Source: Pocillopora verrucosa
Lineage: Eukaryota; Cnidaria; Anthozoa; Scleractinia; Pocilloporidae
Assembly (NCBI RefSeq): GCF_036669915.1
Contig: NC_089314.1
Location: 9,409,458-9,473,457 of the forward strand
Direction of reading: 5' to 3'
Length of the DNA: 64,000 nt
In this document: piece after piece, positions 13,167 to 24,422 of the stretch
Layout: every line of letters starts with the position of its first letter
Position numbering within the stretch: position 1 is the stretch's first letter
Notes under the pieces: model-generated
What the model was told of the DNA's origin: nothing
The model's input: only the letters and a program-made list of their open reading frames with translations
Database searches by the model: none
Translations under genes and position numbers: made by a program

Positions 13167-14770
13167 ATTTCAAAAGTAATCCTTCCTTTCCTCCTTTTGC
13201 TTGTTCTGTGAAAATAAGACAACAGGTAAACCCTTAAACGAGCAGGCTGTGTAACCCTCTCTATCGAGTTACATGCAAGAAGAGAGGGGAGGGGAGGGGC
13301 AGGGTGGTCAAATTTAATAGGAGAGGAGCTCTAAAAGTTGAGATAGTTTTTTAAGGGATGTAGCGGTGCGGAAGGCACGACGTATGATTTATAAGCTTTT
13401 GGCGTAATAACCGGGTATTCTATCATTAGACTTATAATTACCTGTTTAAGTATGCAAGAAACATTTAGTAATTGCACATCCAGTTAAAAAGCTGACATTT
13501 AAAGAGAGAGCTCTAAGCAGTCGAAAACAGCCAGCTATAAGCCGAGACCCATACATTATTACAGGACTGAATTGTTAACTACAGGAAAACCTAACATTTT
13601 CTGAAAAAATCACATTAATTGTCATAAATGAGGCTTAGACAATGGTTATTTATGGTGATTTAATATGCAAAGGACAAAAAAGCTAACTATTCACCTGAAA
13701 AGCAGCGATTCATAACTCAGATGGATTAATGTGATCCAAAAAATAAATTTAAAACTAACTGTGTTGTTAGGCGGCATCACCAGTACCTACACATCCGTAG
13801 TATCTATCAAACAATCTCGTGCAGAAAACAGCCAAGTTCCATCGATTTGTAATCGCATCCCGTCATCATCACGGTTATTCCCTATCAAGAATCTTTAACA
13901 TGGGCGAGACACCGACGCGGTTCAAACTACCATCCAATTAAAAGTTAATAACCAATGATTGCATATTGTGTTTCCTTACTTTAAGTTAGCTTATAAGTAA
14001 ATACATCCCGATTTAGTAGAGTTTCCATGCGCTAGAAAATTTTTTAAAAACTTTCGGCCATAAGCCGAGACCCCCTCTAGAGCGCCAATTTTAATTTACT
14101 TCAGTTTTAATTTGTGTAAAAATCGCTCGGCTAATAGTCGAATAAATACGGTAAGTAAATAAAAGGACTCGACAGTGCGTTTTTAACTAACTTTAAAAGC
14201 TCCGCTGATTCAGCACTGACCTGAACACTGCGACTGTTATACAAATGCCTCGTGTTAGAAGCTGTCCATTTGCACGCAATCTATGTGGCGTGAACAAGTG
14301 AGCGTTTCTCCTTAGTCCAGTATTTCTGAATTGCGGTGTAAAGTCAAGAGGCAAGCATGAGAAGCAAGAACTTATCGCTGCTAACTGATTAAATGAAACT
14401 AACGTGTGATGTAGCGCTCGTAAAAACTGGTAGATGAAAATCTTCTGTCGAAGATGTATTCCGTAATTTAAGAAACGCAACGCTGTGGTTGATTGACTGT
14501 GATCTAATAATGGAAACACTCTTAACTTCAACATGCAAATTTCTTCGTTCTTCTCTCATTATACACCGACTACCTTAAAAGTTAAATCATCCGCTTCATT
14601 ATTTTCCATAGGACGTTACAAAAGTTACCGCGTTTCTGTTTATTGAAGATTATGAAATTAATTTCTTCAGAATTACAGGAATACTATCTCGTTGGTATGC
14701 TATAATCATTGCTACAACGCACTGGAAGTCATAAAAGCGACTTCACTTTCCACAGAATTTAACAATTATT
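13167..14770. other. Upstream region of the - strand ABCC gene, no gene seen
   Basis: Should hold the promoter and any 5' untranslated exon of the ABCC gene at 5009-13166. There is a G-rich run near 13280-13305. The frame at 14193-14534 on - has no recognisable protein features. No defined promoter motif can be supported. Confidence 0.5.
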
Positions 14771-14854
14771 TGCCTCAGGCGAAGTGAATATTACTGAATA
14801 ATCCCCAAGACCATTCGAGGAGATTATTCAATGATATTCACCTCGTTTGAGGCA
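14771..14854. repeat. Short palindromic (foldback) element
   Basis: Imperfect inverted repeat: the left arm starts TGCCTCAGGCGAAGTGAATA and the right arm ends with its near reverse complement (TATTCACCTCGTTTGAGGCA), about 29 of 33 positions pairing around a short centre. It looks like a small foldback or MITE. Its right edge abuts the decayed ABCC exon fragment, suggesting it cut that copy. Confidence 0.6.
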
Positions 14855-14947
14855 TCGAACGTCGCGCTCTCTGAAGGTTCAGAGTTCTAATATCGATACC
14901 GTCAATCAACACTTGTGACGAACAATTGGAAAGTAAATTATATCGCA
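14853..14947 (-). pseudogene. Decayed ABCC fragment (start of last NBD2 exon plus intron edge)
   Basis: On -, this aligns with the intron end and first about 57 bases of exon 5596-5009 of the intact ABCC gene. The peptide is still readable (VLIDGIDIRTLNLQRARRS against VLIDGVDVGTLNLQTARRS). The acceptor CACAG/GTG has become CACAAGTG, shifting or destroying the splice site, and the exon ends abruptly at the palindromic element. No other NBD2 sequence follows. It is therefore a relic of a third ABCC copy. Confidence 0.75.
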
Positions 14948-15044
14948 TTCATATTTAAGCAGTTAAAAATTGTTAATCTATAAAATAAATATCAATTTCA
15001 AATAGGGAATATTATGTCTTTGATCAAGATAGGCCGTCTTCCTG

Positions 15045-15236
15045 GTGCTCCCAAAAGATTATTTTCATTGTCGAGTAACATTCACTGATATTACACCAGA
15101 AAATGCAACTCCTTTTCACATACCTCCTAAAAATATTAGAACAAATATTAAAACAAATATTAGACAGTTTGCGTTACGTCTCCAAGGACCTAAACTTTTC
15201 AATTCTCTTCCAAAACTGTTGGAAGTCTTATATTAA
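15045..15236 (+). mobile_element. Remnant of the 3' end of a non-LTR (LINE) retrotransposon
   Basis: A 63-codon frame includes RQFALRLQGPKLFNSLP. This resembles the conserved block (R-x-x-GPK-x-WN-x-LP) just after the reverse-transcriptase domain near the C-terminus of many CR1/Rex-like LINE ORF2 proteins. There is a stop soon after and no upstream RT domain, so this is a dead 5'-truncated piece. Assignment rests on a short motif. Confidence 0.45.
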
Positions 15237-15357
15237 TTGCGAACATTAATCCAACGTTTACTTTCGCAATTTTCTCAAGCTGCTTAAGTATATGAATAAA
15301 GGAGGTAAGTTTCTGAAGAAACTGTGGTGCTGCATCGGTAGGACAATATAACAGAGA

Positions 15358-15461
15358 AATTTAGTATTATCAAGTAATTTAGTAGTTACTAAGTTGATAA
15401 GTTAACCGTTAAGCTAACGGTGACAAATTTAAGTTATCAACTTAAATGATAGTACTAAATT
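15358..15461. repeat. About 104-bp palindromic element
   Basis: The ends are inverted repeats (AATTTAGTATTATCA at the left, TGATAGTACTAAATT at the right), with further pairing inside (AAGTTGATAAGTT with AAGTTATCAACTT) and a central CCGTTA/TAACGG stem. The structure suggests a MITE or foldback element; no coding potential. Confidence 0.6.
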
Positions 15462-15989
15462 GCCCTGCTAAAGGATATGTTTATTTGAGTGCCTGCTATT
15501 GTCGTTGTTGTTTCCTGTGCGTGTGTTTTTTTCTTTCCTTTTAATCTAAATTATCATGCTATATAACTGATGTCTCACTTTGCAAAATATGAGGAGCCTA
15601 TCGCTCGCTTAAGACTTTTGGTTTCTTTTCGGTTTTCTTTTTGGGTTTCCTCGCCACATGTTAAATTTTCGGTTATTTCACATTCATGTATATGTAATTG
15701 CTGTTGATTATCCTGATGTATTATAATTACAAAATGGCTTAAGAAACAAAATAACAATGGGAACATGCAAGGTTTCCAGGAGAGGTTCGTTGCTTTATTT
15801 CAAGAAAGTAATGGTAAACTGACTGAGTCAAAGGTTTACGAAATTTCAGAGTAAAATAAGAGTACCACTGAACTATAGTCAATGTCAGTTCAAGCATATA
15901 AAAGAACAGTAGCAAGCAATTACTACCCTCTCTGAAAGTTCGTACTGGCTGAAATCGTTTGCCTATTTGCAACAATTGACAACTAGTGA

Positions 15990-16127
15990 TTCTGATCGCC
16001 TTTACTTACTTGTTAGCATCGTCTTCCTTGTTTTTGTTATAAGACTGACCAAGATTCACTTTCATGGAATGACAGAAATATGGGGTAAACGACTAAAAAT
16101 GGCGACCATTGAGCTCATTTACAAGAG
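15990..16127 (+). pseudogene. Decayed ABCC fragment (end of exon 1)
   Basis: The frame reads HFHGMTEIWGKRLKMATIEL then IYKR, aligning with HYTGMTKIWGIRLKVACIGL then IYKK at the 3' end of exon 1 of the ABCC gene at 5009-13166. The donor after it has changed from AAAAAG/GTGAGT to CAAGAG/GTTAAG, which moves the exon end by one base. Nothing upstream matches the remainder of exon 1 (the MERD start is absent). It is on the opposite strand to the 14.85-kb fragment, so the third copy was rearranged as well as decayed. Confidence 0.7.
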
Positions 16128-16683
16128 GTTAAGATTTAATTTCTACACATCTCAAAATGAGTGTAATGGTTTAAATGTGGCACCGATCAGATTAAAAAGC
16201 AACGTGATTTCTGTAGCACCTTTTTGCTCACGTTTATTTCAAAGTTTCTTTTTTATTTTCGTAAAACTGTTAGATTTTTTCATTTTTCGTGTTTAACGAG
16301 ACACAAAATATAACATTACAGGAGAATTATTTTCAACAGGTACTGTTTACATGCTCTTTGAAACCGATCACGCCTGAAATTCACGATTTAATTAATGATG
16401 ACTTTAAAAGGTGCTAAATATCGTCAGATAAATTAAGAAATACATGTAATTCTTAGAGTGGATTACAGTCCTTAGGTTGAAAGAGGCTCCTATTTTCTTA
16501 ACCTGGTTTGAGGTGGAGTTCGTTTTAATGGTATGGCGTGGTGCAAATGCCTTACTTGTGGTCCGAGGACAACACAAATTCAAAGCACAGCGGGTCGTCG
16601 AATTTATTTGTAAACTATATTGCTTCCAAGATAGTGAAGAATGGATCAGTCCTGATGCAACAGTCCTGAAAATTTTTTAAATC

Positions 16684-17418
16684 ATGACACACTACGATTT
16701 TCATCTTTTTCAAGGATCAGGAGATAGCACATCTGTTTGTCTTCACTCCAAGCAATGGTGCCTATTTTTACTCAGTATGGGGTTTGTTTATTTTCTCGTA
16801 TCAGTTTTATCAATGCTTTTCACTAAAGAATCCAGGAGACTACGAGAAATATCTCTTCTTCATGACAATTTCATCGTGTTAATCATATTATCTTCCTTGT
16901 TGGAATGGCTCGTTATCGCACAGGAAACTTTATCTTCGGGAGCAGTAGAGATTTACTTTACAGCTCATCAAAAGATACGAGTGGGGACCTGCCGTTTAAT
17001 TATTTTCCTGTATTCTTGTTTGCAAACTAGTTCTACGGTTGCTTTAATCTTCACGATATATGCCAGAAAATTTTTGTTACCCAACATGAATTGCATCAAG
17101 CCAAAACCGTTGTGTAGCATTCGTTTGTTCGCCATACAGTTCGTGGCTGGCGTTATAGTTGCCGTGACAACGATTCTAGCTGACATTTCCACTACGAGTG
17201 GCTGTTGTTTGCATCCTTTTAACGCTGGGGGTTTTGAAAAGACAAAAGACATGATTTACAACTTAAGCAATGTATGTGCGATATGTCTTCTTTTGCTTGT
17301 CTCTACAGATAAATGTCTTAAACTGTTTTTGGCTGGACGAAGAGTTCGTTTTCCCTTCTGTACAACATCGAACAAATACCGTTTTAGGCCAGTGAGAAAA
17401 GAGGAAGTGATATGCTGA
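16684..17418 (+). CDS. Multi-pass, possibly rhodopsin-family GPCR-like protein (partial or truncated)
   Basis: Intronless 244-codon frame from ATG to TGA. Five hydrophobic segments are visible: about residues 27-48, 62-80, 98-122, 143-165 and 190-210. The third begins after a cysteine (GTCRLIIFLY) and ends IFTIYARKFLLPN, resembling TM3 and the region after it in class A GPCRs. The loop after the fourth carries a CC pair, where the disulfide-forming loop-2 cysteine would be expected. A full receptor needs TM6 and TM7, which are not found before the stop. It could be a truncated receptor gene, a first exon whose donor I cannot see, or an unrelated 5-TM protein. The family call is tentative; a membrane protein is likely. 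Confidence 0.45.
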   Translation: MTHYDFHLFQGSGDSTSVCLHSKQWCLFLLSMGFVYFLVSVLSMLFTKESRRLREISLLHDNFIVLIILSSLLEWLVIAQETLSSGAVEIYFTAHQKIRVGTCRLIIFLYSCLQTSSTVALIFTIYARKFLLPNMNCIKPKPLCSIRLFAIQFVAGVIVAVTTILADISTTSGCCLHPFNAGGFEKTKDMIYNLSNVCAICLLLLVSTDKCLKLFLAGRRVRFPFCTTSNKYRFRPVRKEEVIC

Positions 17419-17683
17419 TTCATCAATACGTGAAACTAAAAATACAAAAATACGAAAATATTCACAGAGGTTTACCGCACTGTTCTGTCACTAAAAGTGA
17501 TTCCATGTATTAACTTGTCTGAAATCAAAACAATTTTGCCAATGAGTATCAATTGAACAGCCCAATAAGCTTAAGCGACCGAACGAACGATCGACACACC
17601 GATCCACCGACCCAACATGATGGCGACTGAAAGACGGAGTGAATGAACAAAACAGCGGATGATCGAATGAACGAATAAACAAG

Positions 17684-17747
17684 CGAACGAACGAAGGAAC
17701 GAACGAACGAACGAACGAACGAACGAACGAACGAACGAACGAACGAA
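17684..17747. repeat. (GAAC)n microsatellite
   Basis: About 16 tetranucleotide units, perfect from about 17697 on, with degenerate units upstream. It gives artificial FVRS-repeat frames on the - strand, which are not genes. Confidence 0.97.
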
Positions 17748-18835
17748 TAAAAAAGAACAAGGACCCGATCTAAGATTTGATAACACTGTTACGAATGACC
17801 GGATAATCAAACCTGGAAGTTCTCGCGAAGTGGGACGAAAGAGTGGATAATGTAAAAACCATATGCAGCGAATGCGAATTAATGCAATGATGTAAACAGT
17901 GGCAAATGGTGCAGCGAAGGGTACCAATAGGTTAAAAATGGACAGAAAGAGCAGCAAACATCACACTGTCTCGAATATCATCCTCTCTACGGAAAAAAAG
18001 AAAAAATATTAAACATATGCCGCCTCAATCTGACTCCAAGTTTTACAGAAGATCAGATCAGTCAAAAACCTAGTAACTTCCTTTCCAACCTTCATATCTT
18101 GCACCCACGAGTGTCCCACGCGCACGTTTGCCTGAAGCCATTCGGATAGATCAATTTCAAAGGAAGAGAGGACAACTCTCCCGAGCAACATGGTCGAAAT
18201 TGAGGCCCGAGAGGGCATTAGTCTTTCTGCTAAGAAATTTTGGATAATTCTGTGGGCATTTGGTTAAATCTTTGCTATTGGCCTTGTTCCCCTTCGCTGT
18301 TGACGTTAAGATTCTAATTACATTAAAAAATATCTTCATTAAATCCCCGCACCGTATTGTTCTTGTACAGCTGTACCCTTTTAGAACCAAATAAAATTAT
18401 GCAACCACATCATCATAGAAGATTTAAAGCGAAATACAATTTTTATTCACAATTTTTTCGTGTTTCATCAAAAAAAAGGGAAAAAATTTTGAAACTGCAA
18501 AACAAATGTTAATATTCCCAAGAATAATAATAATGATATTCGCTCTGCGTTGAAGCTGTCAAAGTCATTATGCTGCAGATAAAAATAAAGAAGTTAGTCA
18601 ATCATGAATATTTAATTTATTCCGGGAAGTCGTACAAATGATTATGTTTACCTCTGGCACATTTTTACAAAAGTTTTCGCCTTTGTTGTACGTCTGCGGG
18701 GGATTATTCGCATCCAGAATTTCAACCGAGCGATCGAACTTAAGCGAGGGCTAATCTATTTTGATTCACCATCTACGAACATATGCATTCAAGCAGAAGA
18801 CACATTACAAACACTTTCGAAGGAGACTTTTAATA
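17748..18835. other. Intergenic, possible unassigned exon material on -
   Basis: Two - strand frames (17957-17760 before the microsatellite and 18218-18009) have fairly normal amino-acid composition, the second ending DLIFCKTWSQIEAAYV before a stop. No splice joins, start context or family could be established, so neither is called as a gene. The stretch just before 18836 should contain the promoter and 5' leader of the C2 gene. Confidence 0.3.
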
Positions 18836-21800
18836 ATGGGAAATAAGCAAGGAACTGCGTCCGTATTTCAAGACGAAGAGGATGAAGAAACGTGGTTTGA
18901 ATGGATGGAAGCGACGGGTGATCGTAGAAATCAGAAAAGGTTGCCCATTTCCCCATGTTCTGATCTACTGGCGGTTCATGCGGTTCAACCGATGTCTCTT
19001 ACACCTGGCGTGACCGATACGGCGAGAGAAGCAAAACAAAAATACCGCAGTGAAGCAAAAGCTCTCAGTGGACTCTATTTAGCTAGTGCGAAGAGAGAGA
19101 ACATTTCGGTCGACCCATCGTTTCGCGGTGATGCGAAGAATAACAACTATTTACCGAAAGTAAGAGAAGGCGAAGAAGACGAATTGGACATGATGACGGT
19201 TGGCCAGGTGAGTGTAGTTAAGGAAAGAGGACAGGGATTATAAGAACCGTCGTCACAGTTCACAAGTCATGCAATAGTTCTTGTTTTGAGTTTGTCATTG
19301 CAATCCATTCAATCGTCTGTCGATCCATAACCATATCCTATCCCTTTTGGAGTATCGTCTCATTTCATCTTTGTTCTATATGACCAAGAAAATGACTGAT
19401 TCAAGACACGGAGAGGTAACTTAACGGACCAAATATTCTTATTTCACTTTTCAAACTGAAAACAAAAATCTCTACGAAACAAATTCTGCATAATAAAAAG
19501 CCTCTCGATAACAACCTGTCAAGTTGCTCGCTTGTTTACCAAAAAATAAAATCAGTTCAACTGAAATTTATGCAAAAAATCATTCGACAATTACGAGGAA
19601 TGAAGTGCTTTGCTCGTTCTGCGGCACCTAGCTGTTATATTGTTTTAGGTTGTTTTTCAAATGTGATTTTTTTGGCTTTCTGGCTCTTGACTATGCAGAG
19701 CAAGTGGTACACCAAAAAAAAGCGAAAATAAAATATGAATCGGCTTTACTAAACGACTACGTCAATGAATGGCGATGGGTTTTAAAGATAAAGATGGGAC
19801 TTTTCAAGCTTTTGCTTCAAGACAGACATATCTGCATTAACGATAATTATTTCTTGTTTTAAAGTGCCAGCCAGAAAAGAAGCTAAATAGGAACCGCAAA
19901 TCGAGATTTTTTTTTTCTTTTCGTTTCACATGCGAGAGTCGCTGTTCGAATAACCGACTGTATAAACCAGTCTTTCAAGATTATTCACAACGAAAGTGCA
20001 TGATTTTTACAAATAAACTGCAGCATAATAGACTTCTTTGAGAGTCATTTAGGCGTATAGGTCCCTCAACATACAGTTAGAGGTAGGTAGGGGGGGTAAG
20101 AGCCGTATATTCTTTCAAATGGATTATCAACATGAATCAATAAATCAAAACGATGAAAAATTTTTCATAAAATGTGATAATGGGATAAAGTTTTACTTTC
20201 TTTCATAAAAGCAGCTTCTCGAAAGCAAGCTTAGCAGACCGTTTTTAATCAATTCTATTGCATACACGAAAAAACAAAACCTTATTGTTTAAATTAAGCC
20301 ACGTCTACAGCCCTTATATTTGCTTGGCAAATATTTGGGTAGTTTTATTTAGGATAACAATAAGTTTTAAAAAATTATAACTCGCAAATATGCAGTCCTA
20401 AATATCATTTTAAGTGCTATTAAGACATTATTAATGAATCCAACGCGAGACAATTTTTTCCGGAAATAGAAGCAGACAAAGATTAAATTAAGGCTAGCGA
20501 ATATTCTTTAAAAATAGTATCGCTAAACGATCTTTCTTGGCAAAGTGAAAAATCAAGATTTCGGCGACCTATTTCTTGTACAAATACGAGTAACGTTAGT
20601 GCCCTTCCTGAACAAAAATGATTATATCGTGTGTACTGATAATTACTTAGACTTCTCAAGAAACTGGGGACGAATACAGTGACTATGAAATTTTACATTG
20701 TTAAATCATTTCTAACAACTGCTTTTGTCATTCGTGATGTCAGAGATATCTCTACCTTGTAACTAGGTTGCGCTTGCCTGGGGCGATTTTTCTCATGCAA
20801 ATAGGGCTTCATGAAACAAAAGAGATGTTGATAATCAAAGAGTTGACAGGAAAAGTGCGCGTGCTGATTTTGGTCAACAGTTAAAATTATTTAGCGCCTT
20901 TCAAAGACGCTGAGGTTAATAATTGTTTAGAGATTATTTTGCTAAACCAGCCAGCCCCTATCACAGAGCTTTTCGGAAACACTCGAACGGCTACGGAGTG
21001 GAGAAATAGAGCTACATCTTCATATCAACAAGCTATCTCAGGAAAAGGAAAAAAGCTGCACGGAGTAAAATGGTTGCTATTAGTGATTTAAAGTGCTAAT
21101 TCACCCACGTAAGATCCTTTTTATTTTTCTGGGTAGGTGCTGCCAGATTTCCCAGCCGGGGAAGTGAATGTGTCTCTTTTTTTCGACAAAACATCCAGCC
21201 GTCTAAAGGTAAACATTGTAAAGGCTCGCAACCTCTGCTGCAAGGCCCGAGAGGGGAAGAGACAAGACCGATGTGGCGTAAGTTGTTCAGGTAATATAAT
21301 AGTTTTTATTCGTTATTCGTTGTTAAGACTAGTCCTTTGATATAACCCAGCACATTTTATTACCCATGTTTTTTTTTTCTTTTAAAGGGAAATTTATACA
21401 CTAAATTTTGGCAAAGTTCGACAACATGGTATTGAATTAAATTATTTTAAATCACTTATTGAATTCAATCATTTTCAACTTGGGACTAACGCATGTCAAA
21501 AGGGATCGGCACAGAGATTGATGGTTAGACAGGGTTTGTCGCTTCCAAGGGTTGGGTTGAGTGCCAAGCTTTCAACTTCTGAATTTTCTTTAAATAGGAA
21601 TTCACCCCTGAGGATCAAGTCAAATCCAATTTAGATAAAAAAGGACTCGCACCAAGTGGTCCACCCAGCTAGAGCTTATCCTAGTTCTAACAGCATCACA
21701 CGACAAGGATCATTACCACTCTCCCCTAGACGGGATACTAAACCATCGCAAGGTCACCCCCCCCCCCCCAGCACTTAATAAGCTTCACTGACAATTGCCG

Positions 21801-22235
21801 GTACCCGTTAAAACTCCTAAGCGAAAAGAGGCATTTATAAAGTAAAGTGTTTTTCCTAAGAACACAATACAATGATTCAGCCAAGTTTTGATCCCTGACC
21901 TCTCGAATTTTTAACTTGCAGATTTGTATATAAACGTGCTACTGTTGGAGGGACAAAAACAATTGGAGTCACATCGAACATCGAAGAAGAAAGGAAGCAC
22001 TGATGTACTCTTCTACGAAAATTTTGCGTTGGACCTTACTTCTCTTGACGTACGTCAGATAATTTTGCGGTTGACCGCAATGCATTGTTGTAAATATGTA
22101 ATTAACGCTGATCACGTGATTGGTCACGTGGATACGAACGATAAATCATGGGGTTCTTCTTTCAGCTCTCATTGGGTAGAGGTAATCACGTCTCCAGGAA
22201 CGAACGTGAATAGATGGCATACTCTATGGTGTTAA
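18836..22235 (+). CDS. Myristoylated single-C2-domain, synaptotagmin-like protein
   Basis: Three exons: 18836-19207, 21137-21290 and 21922-22235. Phases are 0 then 1, the junctions are GT-AG, and the total is 840 nt (279 residues). The start is the first ATG in the frame and gives MGNKQGTAS, which fits the N-myristoylation consensus (Gly2, small residue at 6). Residues 1-124 are acidic and probably disordered. The rest is a synaptotagmin-type C2 domain: GEVNVSLFFDKTSSRLKVNI, ARNL, then DLYINVLLLEGQ, DHVIGHV and a final NRWHTLW matching the W-H-x-L end of C2B domains. Usual calcium-binding acidic residues are largely missing: the first loop reads CCKAREGKRQD and the third reads TAMHCCK instead of carrying D-x-D. 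Binding is probably calcium-independent. There is no transmembrane segment; lipidation would replace it as membrane anchor. Confidence 0.8.
19208..21136. other. Intron 1 of the C2 gene
   Basis: GT-AG intron of about 1.9 kb, AT-rich. The frame at 19650-19862 has no coding features. No transposon was recognised. Confidence 0.6.
21535..21905. repeat. Dispersed repeat copy in intron 2 of the C2 gene
   Basis: Contains blocks also seen at about 32215-32520: a GTGGTCCACCCAGCTAGAGC / GTGGCCCATCCAGCCGGAGC segment, ATTACCACT followed by an AGACGGGATACT / TGGATGGGATGC block, a poly-C run, and an ATAGGCTTCCCTGACGATT-like segment. The two copies are clearly related but well diverged. No coding capacity; probably a SINE or non-autonomous DNA element. 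Confidence 0.5.
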
Positions 22236-22522
22236 AAAAAGAAAAAAAAAAGAAGCCAGAGAACACACCTTTTTTGATGGCTCAACATATAATAAGCGAG
22301 TAAGTCTTGCGAGTTGCTTTGTATTTTTTGAACCCTTAGGGGATTGGGAAATACGAGCCATGAGCAATATATCCGTTCATTTTATATGTTAAACCATCGA
22401 ATAAGGTGTATGTTGCTTATTTTGTGCGGTCCGTTGCCCTAATATGGTAAAATTTGCATGATGGTGCAATGATAAGTAGGCGTACGGCCTTGATGAAACC
22501 GTTGTTATAAAGACTACAAAAA

Positions 22523-22619
22523 AAAGGATAAAAATAAGAAAGCAAGGATAAAAAATAAGAAAGCAAGGATAAAAAATAAGAAAGCAAGGATAAAAAATAA
22601 GAATGCAAGGATAAAAAAT
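22523..22619. repeat. 21-bp tandem minisatellite
   Basis: About 4.6 copies of a unit close to GGATAAAAAATAAGAAAGCAA, nearly identical. There are no spacers, so it is not CRISPR-like. It causes overlapping hydrophobic (YPCFLIF) repeat frames on -, which are artefacts. Confidence 0.95.
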
Positions 22620-22639
22620 GAAATTAAACACAAATTGTG

Positions 22640-24263
22640 GCAATCAAAATATAATTATTAATTTAAAAACTTATTTATTTTGCGTATGTGCAGCATTTTT
22701 GATACTTGCATTTTTGATACAGCATTTTTGCCAACGATTGTGTGATATTCCTGGTTGGTTCGATGGCGAAAACAGCCATTTTAAAGTGCAATTAACAGGT
22801 AATATAAAAGTGTTACTTTGGGGGGGAGGGGTGCCCGTTACTTTCCCCCCCCACCCTTTGTACTCTGGTGAGTGCCCTCTGTTGACACAGTGTGACCCAC
22901 CCATTTGAAAAATTCTGACTACACTCCTGTAACAAAAAAGGCAAAAAGAGGATATTTAAAGTAAGGACCCTCATGAGGATGGCAAAACATACATCGTTTA
23001 AGAGGAGGCCTCCATCACTAGAAATGGTTTTCAGGGGATGATCCAATTAATGTCACAGACAAAAAGTAATTCAACCAGAAAGCTATAAAAGTGAAAATAT
23101 ATTAAATATAGAAAAAAAAATTAGTGGAAGACAAGTCAGTTTTAAACATGACACGAGGCATCGGTATTTTTCATTTGTTTGGCAGGAAAGCCTAATCGTT
23201 CAAAGCTCTAAATATAAGGTGTGTCTTTTCATTCAGTTCGTAGTTAGGGAAGTCTTGATAACATTACAACCATGTAGATGACTTTAAGACGTCGTAAAAA
23301 TATCAAATTTATACTGGAGCATCTCCCTTAATCGCATCTTGACCAACAAAACATCGATTCCAAAGAACACAGAAAACTGTAGAAGGTAGAAATCTTTACA
23401 GATCATACATATTTGGTGAACTTTCCAAAAGTGCAAATAGAGTATCAACGCAATGTGTTGATATTCTGTGTCATTCATTATAATTGAATTGAATCAGAAG
23501 CACTCTTTGATGACAAACCTGAAGAAAAGCTCACACACTGCACGGAAATTTGAGCAATAGAGGACTATTTTAATGTTTTCATAGCCTCCTCTAAACACAC
23601 AGGTGCATGGAAGAATTCGAGAAAGCAGTGCATAATTCTTATAAATTCTTCCGAAAGGAAAAAGTCCTCGATTGCTTTTATAAATTTTTTTCAAGAATTA
23701 AACGAAACACGTCACAAACCCACGATCATACTCTCGTTTAAAAGAAAACAATCGACCAATGAATGCTTACCATCATGAATATCTAAGAAATGACTTTGGT
23801 AACTCAGTGACATGTTGTACGCTTCAACAAACAGAAGGCCAGGGAAATTTATTATTTAACCAGTCCCTGTACTGAATGATGCCCACGTAAAAATCTTGTT
23901 TAGTTTGGTCCTCTATTACTTCTTTGCTAAATGCAAGGTTATCTTTACCAGTCCTCGAATAATAATTTCAGCTTTTACGTCTGTGCGATTAGGTCTGCTA
24001 CTCAGCAACAAAGGAGAAATTTAGTACCTGTGCAACCACCACGAACACATATTAATTCCCGAAGAAAAACAATAAGGAAAATCAATAAAACATATGTCTG
24101 CTAAAACTGCTAAAATCAACTTTATGTTTATTTGGGGCAGTTCTGCAATCAGTTTTTATTAAATTTTCAACTCCAGAAATTGCATTTCTAGTGTTTTGAT
24201 TGGTTCACGTAGCTCCGGTTATCTGATATGGAGCTGCTAAAAGGCTCCAAATATCCAAACGTC
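22640..24263. other. Intergenic, no gene recognised
   Basis: AT-rich, with a G-rich/C-rich pair near 22820-22855. Frames here (22618-22908 +, 22813-23046 -, 23284-23478 -, 23494-23694 -) lack starts in good context, splice joins or known motifs. Confidence 0.5.
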
Positions 24264-24422
24264 GGATCAATATCAGTATCCAGGTAACTTCCCACCTACC
24301 CCTCCCCTAACTCAACAACAGTCATATCAATTGACAACAACAGTCAATTGACAACAAGTTAAGGTTAATATTGGGTTAGGGGAGGGGTAGGTGGGCAGTT
24401 GCCCAGATACTGATATTGATCC
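24264..24422. mobile_element. MITE with long inverted terminal repeats and 8-bp target duplication
   Basis: About 159 bp. The left end GGATCAATATCAGTATC is the reverse complement of the right end GATACTGATATTGATCC, and the arms extend through CCCACCTACCCCTCCCCTAA / TTAGGGGAGGGGTAGGTGGG. The flanks carry the same 8 bases, CAAACGTC, on both sides, as expected for an hAT-type target site duplication. Non-coding, non-autonomous. A partial copy lies near 34183-34257. Confidence 0.85.

Noticed and set aside
14193..14534. 113-codon frame on -
   Set aside because: No domain, splice or conservation evidence; it lies upstream of the ABCC gene with stop-poor but unremarkable sequence.
17491..17957. FVRS-repeat proteins on the - strand
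   Set aside because: Generated by the (GAAC)n microsatellite and its flank.
22389..22643. Hydrophobic repeat protein on -, or a CRISPR-like array
   Set aside because: The 21-bp units are directly adjacent with no spacers, so it is a minisatellite; the frames are a by-product.
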